Source: Scytonema tolypothrichoides VB-61278
GTDB taxonomy: Bacteria; Cyanobacteriota; Cyanobacteriia; Cyanobacteriales; Nostocaceae
Assembly (NCBI RefSeq): GCF_000828085.3
Contig: NZ_JXCA02000002.1
Location: forward strand, 37,320-70,615
Direction of reading: 5' to 3'
Length of the DNA: 33,296 bases
The notes under the pieces were generated by a model, which was given only the letters and a program-made list of their open reading frames with translations, had not been told where the DNA came from and made no database searches. Made by a program: the position numbers and the translations under genes. Below, piece by piece: positions 25,701 through 33,296 of this stretch; positions within the stretch are counted from its first letter, which is position 1, and each line of letters opens with the position of its first letter.

Positions 25701-27008
25701 ATGACACTGTTGTTTATGAACCCAGAGGAATTTCAAACACCACAACCTACTGATGAGTCGTTGAACCACAAAGAACAACTCAAAGTTAAACAACCAGAAA
25801 ACTCTAAAGTTGAGTCAGTGGTGGAAATAGCAGCGCAAAACTCTAAAGTTGACACACAAAATGAGCCGCCGTCGTCTTCTGCTGTGTCTGATTCAGACGC
25901 AGCAGAACAAAATCTTATAGATGAGTTAACACCAGAGTCAACTGTCGAGGTTGTGACGCTTTTAGAAGACGAAATTACCGCGCTGGGATCAGATGTAGAA
26001 TCAGAATCACAAAATCATCGTCAACAAGAGGAACTCGCACAACAAGTTGCACAGTTGCAAAGCCAAAAAGAAGCGCTGAAAGAAGAAATAGCAAACCTGC
26101 AAGCCTCTTACAAAACTCTTTACAGCCAGTTGGGCGAAACTCAAATGACGATGACACAACTGGTGCAAGAGGCGCTTTCTGGGCTAGAACAACGTAAAGC
26201 CGCGCTGCAAATTAGTGTAGAACAGTTAGAACGCCGTCAAGAACGCATTCGCAATGAGATGCGAACCACTTTTGCAGGTACTTCTCAAGACTTAGCGATT
26301 CGGGTGCAAGGTTTTAAAGACTATCTCACAGGGAGTTTACAAGATTTGGCAGCAGCAGCAGAACAGTTGCAACTCGTGCCAAAACCGAAACCAGAACCAG
26401 AAAAGCTAGAGGTTAAAGAGGTTAAGGAAGCCCAAGCGCAAAGCGCAACACCACAATTTGCTCAACAGCAGTTCCAAGATACAACAAAACAAGTCCGCCG
26501 TTTGATTGACCAGTATCGTACCAAACCAGATTACTATGGTCCACCTTGGCAACTGCGCCGCACCTTTGAACCAGTGCATGCAGAACGAGTTTCTAACTGG
26601 TTTTTTAGCCAAGGAGGACGAGGTGCTTTGCGGACGACGGGCAGTCGGTTGCAGAATATTCTTATTGCCTCAGCAATCATTTCGATATTACACCAATTGT
26701 ATGGCGATCGCCTCCGATCTCTGGTATTAGCCAATACACCAGAACGTTTGGGTGAATGGCGACGAGGTTTGCAGGACTGCCTAGGAATAGGTCGTCCAGA
26801 TTTTGGACCAGACAGAGGTATGGTATTATTTGAGACTGCAGAAGCCTTAGCACAAAAAGCAGACCGACTCGTAAAAGCCAATCAAATACCTTTGATTTTG
26901 ATTGATGATTCTGAAGAGCAAATTAGTTTGGCACTCTTGCAGTTTCCTCTGTGGTTAGCTTTTGCTCCGGATCCCAAAATGATGAGAAATTATGATGATG
27001 ACTATTAA
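25701..27008 (+). CDS. DUF3086 family protein
   Basis: A 435-residue protein. Residues 1-110 are acidic and low-complexity; residues about 105-230 form a long coiled coil (QQEELAQQVAQLQSQKEAL onward); from about 255 the conserved DUF3086 domain begins with QVRRLIDQYRTKPDYYGPPW and RVSNWFFSQGGRGALRTTGS, ending FPLWLAFAPDPKMMRNYDDD. No signal peptide or membrane segment. The family is found almost only in cyanobacteria and its function is unknown. Start could be 25701 or the ATG at 25716 (MNPEEFQTPQ). The gene precedes plsY closely (79 bases, filled with heptamer repeats), an order seen in many cyanobacteria. Confidence 0.9.
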   Translation: MTLLFMNPEEFQTPQPTDESLNHKEQLKVKQPENSKVESVVEIAAQNSKVDTQNEPPSSSAVSDSDAAEQNLIDELTPESTVEVVTLLEDEITALGSDVESESQNHRQQEELAQQVAQLQSQKEALKEEIANLQASYKTLYSQLGETQMTMTQLVQEALSGLEQRKAALQISVEQLERRQERIRNEMRTTFAGTSQDLAIRVQGFKDYLTGSLQDLAAAAEQLQLVPKPKPEPEKLEVKEVKEAQAQSATPQFAQQQFQDTTKQVRRLIDQYRTKPDYYGPPWQLRRTFEPVHAERVSNWFFSQGGRGALRTTGSRLQNILIASAIISILHQLYGDRLRSLVLANTPERLGEWRRGLQDCLGIGRPDFGPDRGMVLFETAEALAQKADRLVKANQIPLILIDDSEEQISLALLQFPLWLAFAPDPKMMRNYDDDY

Positions 27009-27042
27009 TTAGTCATTAGTCATTAGTCATTGGTCATTAGTA
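27007..27042. repeat. Heptamer tandem repeat (TTAGTCA)
   Basis: Four to five copies of TTAGTCA with one variant (TTGGTCA), placed between the DUF3086 stop and plsY. Confidence 0.85.
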
Positions 27043-27087
27043 ACAAAGCACAAAAGACAAAAAACTCATAACTCATAATTTTTAGAT

Positions 27088-27780
27088 ATGGCTATTTGGT
27101 TAAGTTTGTGCGGAGCAGTTTTGGTGTTAGCTTATTTAGTGGGTTCTACACCCACTGGATACACTGTAGCTAAGCGATTGAAAGGTATTGATCTAAGGGA
27201 AGTTGGTTCCGGTTCAACCGGGGCAACTAATGTGCTGAGAACTCTGGGAAAAGGACCAGGGGCTTTTGTTTTAGTGATAGATTGCTTGAAGGGAGTGTTG
27301 GCGATCGCCCTAGTTTACTGGTTGTTCAACTTTGCTCCCAGTCAAAATCTTATTCCTCCAGAAGTGAATCCACAATTGTGGGAACCTTGGATGGTGATTT
27401 TATCTGGGTTGGCTGCCATTCTTGGACATAGTAAATCGATTTTTCTGGGTTTTGCTGGTGGTAAATCTGTTGCGACTGGTTTAGGTATTTTACTGGCGAT
27501 GAATTGGCAGGTTGGTTTAGCGACCTTTGGCGTATTTGCTATTGTCGTGGCGATATCGCGGATTGTCTCTTTGAGTTCGATTGCTGGAGCTGTTGGCGTT
27601 TCTCTTTTTATGGTACTTCTGCATCAACCTTTAGCTTACATCCTCTTTGGTGCTGTTGCTGGTTTGTATGTCATTTGGCGACACAGTAGCAATATTGGGC
27701 GTATAGTTGCAGGCACTGAACCAAAATTAGGGCAGAACTTACAGTTGGAAGCGGCAGAAAGTGTAAATTCAGTAAGTTAA
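27088..27780 (+). CDS. plsY: Acyl-phosphate:glycerol-3-phosphate acyltransferase PlsY
   Basis: A 230-residue integral membrane acyltransferase that starts phospholipid synthesis by moving an acyl group from acyl-phosphate to glycerol 3-phosphate. All three cytosolic motifs are present: REVGSGSTGATNVLRTLGKG (motif 1, near residues 37-56), GHSKSIFLGFAGGKSVATGLG (motif 2, near 113-133) and RHSSNIGRIVAGTEPKLG (motif 3, near 199-216). Hydrophobic segments between them fit the usual seven-helix layout. The protein is slightly longer than the bacterial average because of an extended loop near residues 80-100 (NFAPSQNLIPPEVNPQLWEP). Confidence 0.95.
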   Translation: MAIWLSLCGAVLVLAYLVGSTPTGYTVAKRLKGIDLREVGSGSTGATNVLRTLGKGPGAFVLVIDCLKGVLAIALVYWLFNFAPSQNLIPPEVNPQLWEPWMVILSGLAAILGHSKSIFLGFAGGKSVATGLGILLAMNWQVGLATFGVFAIVVAISRIVSLSSIAGAVGVSLFMVLLHQPLAYILFGAVAGLYVIWRHSSNIGRIVAGTEPKLGQNLQLEAAESVNSVS

Positions 27781-28212
27781 AAGTTTTGTGTGACTCCTTG
27801 CGCGGAATTTGCTCATTCAGAGTTTAAAATTCAAAATTATTTTTTGGAACTTTGAATGAGCGAATGAACGAATTTGAGCGTCAGCAAGTTGTTAACAGTT
27901 ATCAGTTATCATATCATGTCGGCTTAATTACTTATAATTCCTGCTTGACCTCACCCCAACCCTCTCCTTATTAAGGAGAGCCAGTGCGTTGCGGAGAGCA
28001 GCGCCTTGCGGGGGTTCCCGAGGCAGTGCGGTCTTGGGGTTCCCCCAAGTGGATCACCTGCCGTCCCGTTGTGGCGACTGCGGAGGGTTCCCCCCGTTGT
28101 AGCATCTGGCGTGAGGGTGCCGTAGGCGGGTGAGGTTCCTCGTTTTTATAAGTGTTTACCCGGACATGATATCAGTTATCAGTTTCACTGTTCACTGTTC
28201 ACTGATTTAAGT
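27781..28212. other. Intergenic region with a large GC-rich repeat
   Basis: 432 bases with no gene. 27950-28135 is a GC-rich repeat with CTCTCCTTATTAAGGAGAG near its left end and blocks such as GCGCCTTGCGGGGGTTCCC and GTTCCCCCCGTTGTAGC, related in style to 1-175 (CTACAACGGGGGGAACCC in reverse sense). Heptamer runs (CAGTTAT, GTTCACT) flank it at 27893-27910 and 28170-28203. Confidence 0.6.
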
Positions 28213-29085
28213 TTAGCTTTTTAAAAAACCAACCAGATTTTGTAAAAACGAAGCACTTACATTAGGCGTTTGTAAGGGTTTGGATTTTTTGAATCCAGAA
28301 ACAAAGGAATTGTCCGAGTTAGAATTCATGGGATAGTTTTCCAGACTCAGCGTAGACTCTACCAACGAAACTTCTTCTACCAAACCCACAAGCATTAGCC
28401 GGAAAGCAGCTTGCTGAACTATAATTATTGGTTGGTTGAGTTTATGTGCGATCGCACTTAAAGAAACACTACCATCAGCAAATTCCCACACTTGCCACTC
28501 TAATGTATTCAAGTGGATCTGGGGTTTGTCATTAGTTTTACTCTTAATTCCAGAACTCACATCCGGGAGTACCTCAGCTAGCACTTTCCAGTTTTTTAAG
28601 CCTCTGACAGCCATCAGAGCCACTTCTAGTGTTCTCAAGCTGAGTCCTGTCATCTCCTGCAAAGGTAAATCAGCCTTAGTATCTAGTTTAAAAACTCCCT
28701 TTTGGATTTCAAATAGCTCTCGAACCTGGTGTAATTGGCTGGCGAATAATAAATTTAGCTGTTCAGTACTTAATACTCCTTGAGTTTTTAATAATAATCC
28801 AAGCGGTAGTGCTGCTGGTGTTTGAGTCCAAACTTGTTCAATGGTTTGCTGGTTTACCCAGCCCCGTTGTGTCATATTGTAAGTTAAACCCTGACCGTTT
28901 AAGTTATTGGCTGCAGCAACAACACAGCCTAGCCGAAACCAAATGTAGTAGTAATGGGATTTAGAACCTGGGGTATGAAGGTCTGGTAAAGTACAAACCG
29001 TTAAACAACCGGATTTTCGCCCTTGATCAATCAGTTGAAACAATTCAGCCAAGGAAAAATCCGTAAAAGAACTAGATATACTCAT
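28213..29085 (-). CDS. DUF4388 (PATAN) domain protein
   Basis: A 290-residue soluble protein. The N-terminal FSLAELFQLIDQGRKSGCLTV and YYYIWFRLGCVVAAANN are the DUF4388/PATAN signature, a domain found with response regulators and gliding or twitching control in cyanobacteria. The middle (residues 60-160) has helical repeats LGLLLKTQGVLSTEQLNLLF and LFEIQKGVFKL, typical of the family. A winged-helix-like stretch near 200-235 (LEWQVWEFADGSVSLSAIA) follows. It lacks a receiver domain and lies apart from any two-component gene. Role inferred only as protein-protein signalling. Confidence 0.87.
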   Translation of the reverse strand: MSISSSFTDFSLAELFQLIDQGRKSGCLTVCTLPDLHTPGSKSHYYYIWFRLGCVVAAANNLNGQGLTYNMTQRGWVNQQTIEQVWTQTPAALPLGLLLKTQGVLSTEQLNLLFASQLHQVRELFEIQKGVFKLDTKADLPLQEMTGLSLRTLEVALMAVRGLKNWKVLAEVLPDVSSGIKSKTNDKPQIHLNTLEWQVWEFADGSVSLSAIAHKLNQPIIIVQQAAFRLMLVGLVEEVSLVESTLSLENYPMNSNSDNSFVSGFKKSKPLQTPNVSASFLQNLVGFLKS

Positions 29086-29435
29086 CCGTGCAAGAACTAT
29101 AAAAGAGTTAACTCATACAAACTCGCGCCCTGATATCTTTTTTAGCAACTATGTTTGATACTTGCTTTGATGAAAGAACTTAAGATAGTTCTACCTGTAA
29201 AACGATGGAGTTTCAAGAGTCCATTGCAGTCAAAAATGACTCTTGACAAATTACGACCATAATGAACAGTCTTACAACTCAAATCGAATTGTTATATATA
29301 AATTTTATAATAACAAACAATTTGGGCTAAAGATTTAATGGCTTGATATCTAAGTGAACTTTAATGAAAGAATAGCAATACAATTTTTGATTTAATGAGT
29401 TATGACTCAATTGAAAACTTATATAGCAAAATCAT
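29086..29435. other. Divergent AT-rich intergenic region
   Basis: 350 bases between divergent genes; should hold both promoters. No clear site, repeat or RNA gene recognised. Confidence 0.4.
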
Positions 29436-30212
29436 GTGAAAATGTATGTTATGAATAGAATTTGGAGTTTTTGCTTGATTTTTGTATTCCTGCTATTTCA
29501 TGCTGAGGCTCAAGCAGGAGAGTTATCTGAACGTTTGGCACATTTTCCTGAATGGGAAAAATTAACTTCCGTGCGACCTGCAGTGGGAGATTTAGTTTAT
29601 CCTAACTGGATGATGGGTTCTTGGCAAGTGAAAAGTACGCTGATAGATTTGGTTGCACCCTTAGCACCTGATATCGTCACACCAGGATTTGAGGGTAATC
29701 GTCAATATCTGAATCAACCTGTCAGTTTTGACGTGCGATTTGTTCGGGAAACAACGCCTCATTCTGGATCGAAAATCATCCCTCGAACAAGCAGCAAATC
29801 AGCAGTCGTGGCGGATAGAGCTTTTAATGGTTTGAATTTAGCACGGTCGTATTTAGGCGACATGGTGTTATCAGTCAAAGTCGATCCAAATTCTCCCAAT
29901 CGTCAGATTACATTTTTACGTGGTGAGCGTCAACTTGTTTCTATTGTTACAGCACGTGCGACAGAAACAACACCAGATGGCAAATTTCTGACAACAGAAG
30001 TGTTTCAACAACTCTTTAAAGGTGGTGGGCGTCCTTATTTCAACACTGTAGAATCTACGACTGCATATCGAAAACTTGATCAATCAAATCCTGCCATAGA
30101 GGCAGATCAAATCACAGCTGTTTATTTGTCGCCTCAAGATCCAAATTACTTTGCCGCCGCTTCTCGACCAATTGCACTCTATCGCTATCGCTTGGAATTT
30201 TTCGCTCAATAG
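29436..30212 (+). CDS. Exported DUF6816-like protein
   Basis: A 258-residue protein with an N-terminal signal peptide: MNRIWSFCLIFVFLLFHAEAQAG, with cleavage likely after AQA. The mature part has LVYPNWMMGSWQVKSTLIDL, GFEGNRQYLNQPVSFDVRFV, and YLSPQDPNYFAAASRPIALYRY at the C-terminus, which I associate with the DUF6816 family of cyanobacteria and plastids, with moderate certainty. The W-M-x-G-x-W-x-V pattern suggests a lipocalin-like beta barrel. Expected in the periplasm or thylakoid lumen. The frame opens at GTG 29436; ATG 29442 or 29451 are equally possible starts. Confidence 0.75.
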   Translation: MKMYVMNRIWSFCLIFVFLLFHAEAQAGELSERLAHFPEWEKLTSVRPAVGDLVYPNWMMGSWQVKSTLIDLVAPLAPDIVTPGFEGNRQYLNQPVSFDVRFVRETTPHSGSKIIPRTSSKSAVVADRAFNGLNLARSYLGDMVLSVKVDPNSPNRQITFLRGERQLVSIVTARATETTPDGKFLTTEVFQQLFKGGGRPYFNTVESTTAYRKLDQSNPAIEADQITAVYLSPQDPNYFAAASRPIALYRYRLEFFAQ

Positions 30213-30365
30213 TCACGGATGAAGAAATACAGGGAATAGGGAATAGGGAACAGAAAGCAGGAGGAAAGAATTAGAGATGAATCATTTGTATCAGGCCTGA
30301 TCGTGAAATCGTATAACTCCTGGCAACTCAACTCTTTCTAAAGGATGATTTAGCATTCTTAACTA

Positions 30366-30394
30366 TTGACTGCTGTGTAGCATAAATGTAGTAT
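30366..30394 (+). promoter_or_regulatory. Sigma70-type promoter of the ABC exporter gene
   Basis: TTGACT (30366-30371), 17 bases, TAGTAT (30389-30394), about 45 bases before the ABC gene start. Good match to both boxes with optimal spacing; no activator site recognised. Confidence 0.55.
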
Positions 30395-30432
30395 AAAAAT
30401 TCCAGGAGTTATAGACTAGCGCTCCAAGGGCA

Positions 30433-32262
30433 GTGTGCATCATGGCAAATTTTCGAGATCTTCTTAACTATTTCCGTCCCTACTGGTCGCTAGGTATTTT
30501 CAGTATCGCAGCAACCAGCATTTACGAGGTTATTGATTTGGTTGTTCCTTATGGGATTGGGCAAATTTTAAACGTTATGTCTAATCAACCATTGGACAAA
30601 CCAGTTCAAGGAGCGATCGCTACAATTTCAAACCTAACCAATAACCCAGTCAATAAACCTCTGGAGTTGGGCGTATTGCTGAGTTTTATTTTTATTGTCA
30701 CCGTGTTGAAAGCACCAACTCAGCCTTGGCTAACGACTTGGTTTCACTGGGATATAACTTTAAAGGCACGTCGCGACCAAAACCAAAAAGCGATTGAGAA
30801 AATTCTTACTCTACCCCTAGAATTCTATGACGAAAACAACCCCGGACGCATTGCCGGACGAGTCGCAAGAGGTGTCTCCAACTACACCTGGAGTTATCCT
30901 GAAATAGCTGGACAGTTGATTCCCAAACTGTTCCGCGTATTGGGAATTTTTGTGTTCATCTGGTTTGTTGATTGGCGAGTTGCGGTTCTCTATCTCATTT
31001 CCTTTGTCATTATCCTAAGCTTTACCTTAAGAAAATTGCAGCAATTGATTTGGCGCGAAAACCGCTTGGATAAATACATGGAAGATACCGAAAGCCGGAC
31101 TTCCGAAATCATCACCAACATCAAAACAGTCAAAGCATTTGCTACCGAAGCAAAAGAACTACAACGACAAAAACGACGCTTGAATCGTGAACTGAGGGTG
31201 ACTGAAACTCGTATCCACAAAGGTTATGTGAAGCTCAATACCTGGCAAAAAACTATGATTCAGTTTTGTGTTTTTACAGTGCTAGGTTTGACGTTGGTGG
31301 AGACATTAAAAGGTCAAATTTCCCTTGGTCACTTTGTTATGACTTTAACTCTTTCCAGCATGGCTTATGCTGAGTTGGAACCTATCAGCGTCCTAGCGGA
31401 GGTTTTTGCCCGTCGCTATCCTTCAATGGTGCGGTTTCACGAGTTCCTCAAACTCCCAATCAGAGTCGATGGAGTTGGGCTTTTAGAAGAGCGAAACATT
31501 GCAAATAATCCTTACCAATTTACAGGGAAAGTCGAGTTTTCACACGTTGGTTTTGGATATGAAGCCGAACGTCCAGTTTTGGAAGATATCAATCTTTTGA
31601 TAGAGCCATATCAAACAGTAGCATTAGTCGGTCGTTCTGGTTCTGGTAAGTCTACCTTAGTGAAGCTGCTTTTGCGCTACTTTGAACCTCAACAAGGTCA
31701 AATTCTGATTGACGGTCAAGATATTCGCAGCCTTGATATCGGAAACTATAGACGAAGATTGGCTATAGTTCACCAAGAAGTCGATGTTTTCAACGGAACC
31801 TTGCTGGATAATCTCAGATATGGCAAGCCTGATGCCACTTTTGAGCAGGTTAAAGAAGCCTGTAGAATCTCCAAACTAGATGAAGTCATACAGCAGCTAC
31901 CTCAAGGCTATTACACAGTAGTCGGTGAAAGAGGTATGAGGTTGTCTGGTGGACAAAGACAACGCTTAGGAATAGCTAGGGCATTGGTTGTGGAACCAGA
32001 CGTGCTGATTTTTGACGAAGCGACTTCCAGCTTAGACTACGAGTCAGAGCGTTCTATTCAGCTAGCAATGCGCTCAATTCTGGGAACCCGTACTACAATT
32101 ATCATTGCCCACCGTCTGAGTACAGTACGGGAAGCAGATAAAATTGTGGTTCTGGATAAGGGCAGGATTGTAGAAATAGGTAGCCACGATCAACTCTTGC
32201 GCCACGAAGGAATTTACCGCCGCTTGCACTCACTGCAACAAACAGGTGAACTCGTAAGCTAG
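30433..32262 (+). CDS. ABC exporter, fused permease and ATPase
   Basis: A 609-residue half-transporter of the MsbA/MDR type. Residues 1-330 are the membrane domain with about six segments, starting MANFRDLLNYFRPYW; residues about 370-600 are the ATPase: Walker A LVGRSGSGKSTLVKLLL, Q-loop VHQEVDVF, signature LSGGQRQRLGIARAL, Walker B LIFDEATSSLDYESE and H-loop IIAHRLST. It acts as a homodimer or with a paralogue, probably exporting lipid, peptide or polysaccharide; the substrate cannot be told. The frame opens at GTG 30433, but ATG 30442 is the more usual start and has AAGGG eleven bases upstream. Confidence 0.93.
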   Translation: MCIMANFRDLLNYFRPYWSLGIFSIAATSIYEVIDLVVPYGIGQILNVMSNQPLDKPVQGAIATISNLTNNPVNKPLELGVLLSFIFIVTVLKAPTQPWLTTWFHWDITLKARRDQNQKAIEKILTLPLEFYDENNPGRIAGRVARGVSNYTWSYPEIAGQLIPKLFRVLGIFVFIWFVDWRVAVLYLISFVIILSFTLRKLQQLIWRENRLDKYMEDTESRTSEIITNIKTVKAFATEAKELQRQKRRLNRELRVTETRIHKGYVKLNTWQKTMIQFCVFTVLGLTLVETLKGQISLGHFVMTLTLSSMAYAELEPISVLAEVFARRYPSMVRFHEFLKLPIRVDGVGLLEERNIANNPYQFTGKVEFSHVGFGYEAERPVLEDINLLIEPYQTVALVGRSGSGKSTLVKLLLRYFEPQQGQILIDGQDIRSLDIGNYRRRLAIVHQEVDVFNGTLLDNLRYGKPDATFEQVKEACRISKLDEVIQQLPQGYYTVVGERGMRLSGGQRQRLGIARALVVEPDVLIFDEATSSLDYESERSIQLAMRSILGTRTTIIIAHRLSTVREADKIVVLDKGRIVEIGSHDQLLRHEGIYRRLHSLQQTGELVS

Positions 32263-32400
32263 GCTTAGGAACGTACAGGTTGTGGGGTATGGGATGGCTT
32301 AACTTTGTAAATGACCTGTCACCTGTGCCCTGTGACTTTTTTTCAAAAACAGCTTGCAATTTCAAAGTATTGTGATAATATTAGTAATCGTGGACAACAT

Positions 32401-32483
32401 GGGTCGATGTCCGAGTGGCTAAAGGAGGCGGACTGTAAATCCGCTGGCTAACGCCTACGCTAGTTCGAATCTAGCTCGGCCCA
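32401..32483 (+). tRNA. trnY: tRNA-Tyr (GTA)
   Basis: Acceptor GGGTCGA pairs with TCGGCCC; anticodon loop CTGTAAA with GTA at 32435-32437; TTCGAAT T-loop; long variable arm (GCTAACGCCTACGC) as expected for a class II tyrosine tRNA. CCA is not encoded. Confidence 0.95.
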
Positions 32484-32597
32484 TCTCAAATCTCAGTATT
32501 GTGTGTTGAGTGCTGAGTATTGAGTCAGCAAATAGTTAACTAAAAAAAGCTAACTAATCTGTGAGTAGTCAATACTCAATTTTCCAAACTAAACATT

Positions 32598-32669
32598 GCC
32601 CGTGTGGCTCAGTGGTAGAGCACACCCTTGGTAAGGGTGAGGTCACGAGTTCAATCCTCGTCACGGGCT
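32598..32669 (+). tRNA. trnT: tRNA-Thr (GGT)
   Basis: Acceptor GCCCGTG pairs with CACGGGC; anticodon stem ACCCT/AGGGT with loop TGGTA region and GGT at 32630-32632; TTCAATC T-loop. CCA not encoded. It follows tRNA-Tyr by 114 bases, a common cyanobacterial pairing. Confidence 0.95.
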
Positions 32670-33015
32670 TTCGATAAAACCAACTCCTTTAGAAGCAATT
32701 GTGTTGTTTGCCAAGCTTTGGTAAGCAAGAGTGGCTATTTAGGGCAATGTTCTGTGGTGTACCCCAATAGCACGCATGGAGAACGCGGCTAGAGATATAC
32801 TGACAAAACATTGAACAGGAGCAAAAAGCATCAATTATGGGTAAACTCACATCTTGCACCTGGAAAAAGAGATGTCAAAACCACAACTACGTGCGAGAGG
32901 AATTAATCGCTCGATATCAAGTAAAAGAAAAGACACAACTATTTGAGGAAAAAATGTTTCTCTTGCTATTTGGGCTGCCTCTCCCCAATCAGGCGGTAAT
33001 GGTAATATCGATTAC
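32670..33015. other. Region after the tRNAs, possible small gene remnant
   Basis: No supported intact gene. A 60-codon plus-strand frame (32837-33019) has no recognisable content. In another phase from ATG 32872 the sequence reads MSKPQLRARGINRSISSKR, meets one TGA at about 32943, then continues GKNVSLAIWAASPQSGGNG and NIDYLNVCYR before a stop, which looks more protein-like and may be a broken gene. Confidence 0.35.
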
Positions 33016-33296
33016 CTAAATGTTTGCTACAGATAGTGCCTCTAGAATAAACTGCCATCCAGTCACAGAATGAATAGTTTCTGGAGTTAACTTATTCAGT
33101 TCTTTTGAGAGCTTATCTCTTAATTCATCCAAACAAATTATCAAACAGTTTCCATTTAAGTCTCTTTTTCAATTCTTTCCACAATCGTTCAATTGGGTTA
33201 ACTTGGGGACTATAGGGTGGTTGAAAGAGTAAAACTATATTCTCCGGTATAACTAAATCTAAGCTTTGATGTAAACCGCCGTTGTCTAACTGAATT
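33016..33296 (-). pseudogene. IS630-family transposase C-terminal part, frameshifted, running off the window
   Basis: Reading from the window edge on the minus strand: QLDNGGLHQSLDLVIPENI and LLFQPPYSPQVNPIERLWKEL, the second Asp and the Glu region of IS630/Tc1-type transposases, then KKRLKWKLFDNL. The frame hits a stop at 33125-33127, but the alternative phase continues DELRDKLSKELNKLTPETIH and VTGWQFILEALSVANI to a stop at 33016. One shift near 33128-33140 therefore breaks it. The 5' part lies beyond the window. Confidence 0.82.

Overview
The window looks like chromosome of a filamentous, probably heterocyst-forming cyanobacterium (Nostocales-like). Supporting signs are CrtR-type beta-carotene hydroxylase, pyruvate kinase with a C-terminal PEP-utiliser domain, DUF3119/DUF3086/PlsY synteny, a vMAP/AAA-like protein, many GCGATCGC (HIP1) sites, short tandem heptamers of the TGACTAA/GTTAAGA type, and several cyanobacterial IS families. 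Genus cannot be fixed from sequence reading alone.

Left third (1-8200): a GT4 glycosyltransferase and a vMAP/AAA-like regulator-type protein are followed by a mobile-element scrapyard. A piece of IS1 transposase (3679-3912, minus) abuts a truncated DDE transposase gene (minus). That gene is interrupted near its 5' end by an IS4-family element (5055-6934) with 19-bp inverted ends and an 11-bp target duplication; removing the element and one duplication copy restores a 398-codon frame from 6983 to 3899. The IS4 transposase is itself decayed and carries two ~110-bp palindromic inserts, both in frame. A MITE-like 69-bp repeat and a pentapeptide-protein remnant follow.

Middle (8200-16400): an O-methyltransferase, a phosphoribulokinase paralogue lacking the P-loop redox cysteine and preceded by an NtcA-type promoter pattern, RadC, a GT2 glycosyltransferase, a Uma2 nuclease overlapping a GT4 glycosyltransferase, a complete IS701-like element (14094-15384, 23-bp inverted ends, TTATG duplication) with a frameshifted transposase, and a decayed WD40 gene that also carries GC-rich in-frame inserts.

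Right half (16400-33296): ordinary housekeeping genes, namely pyk, crtR, a Ser/Thr kinase, aroH, an SppA-type peptidase, a small membrane protein, a MlaE-type permease, DUF3119, DUF3086, plsY, a DUF4388 protein, an exported DUF6816-like protein, an ABC exporter, tRNA-Tyr(GTA), tRNA-Thr(GGT), and at the edge a broken IS630-type transposase. The envelope-lipid genes (MlaE permease, PlsY and their DUF neighbours) form one loose plus-strand block.

The most unusual signal is a recurring one: palindromic or repeat-like DNA inserted in protein-coding frames in three unrelated genes, with lengths of 111, 108, 30 and 153 bp and a short 24-27 bp case. The two large copies keep perfect 17-18 bp stems although stem sequences differ, and their loops are in opposite orientation.
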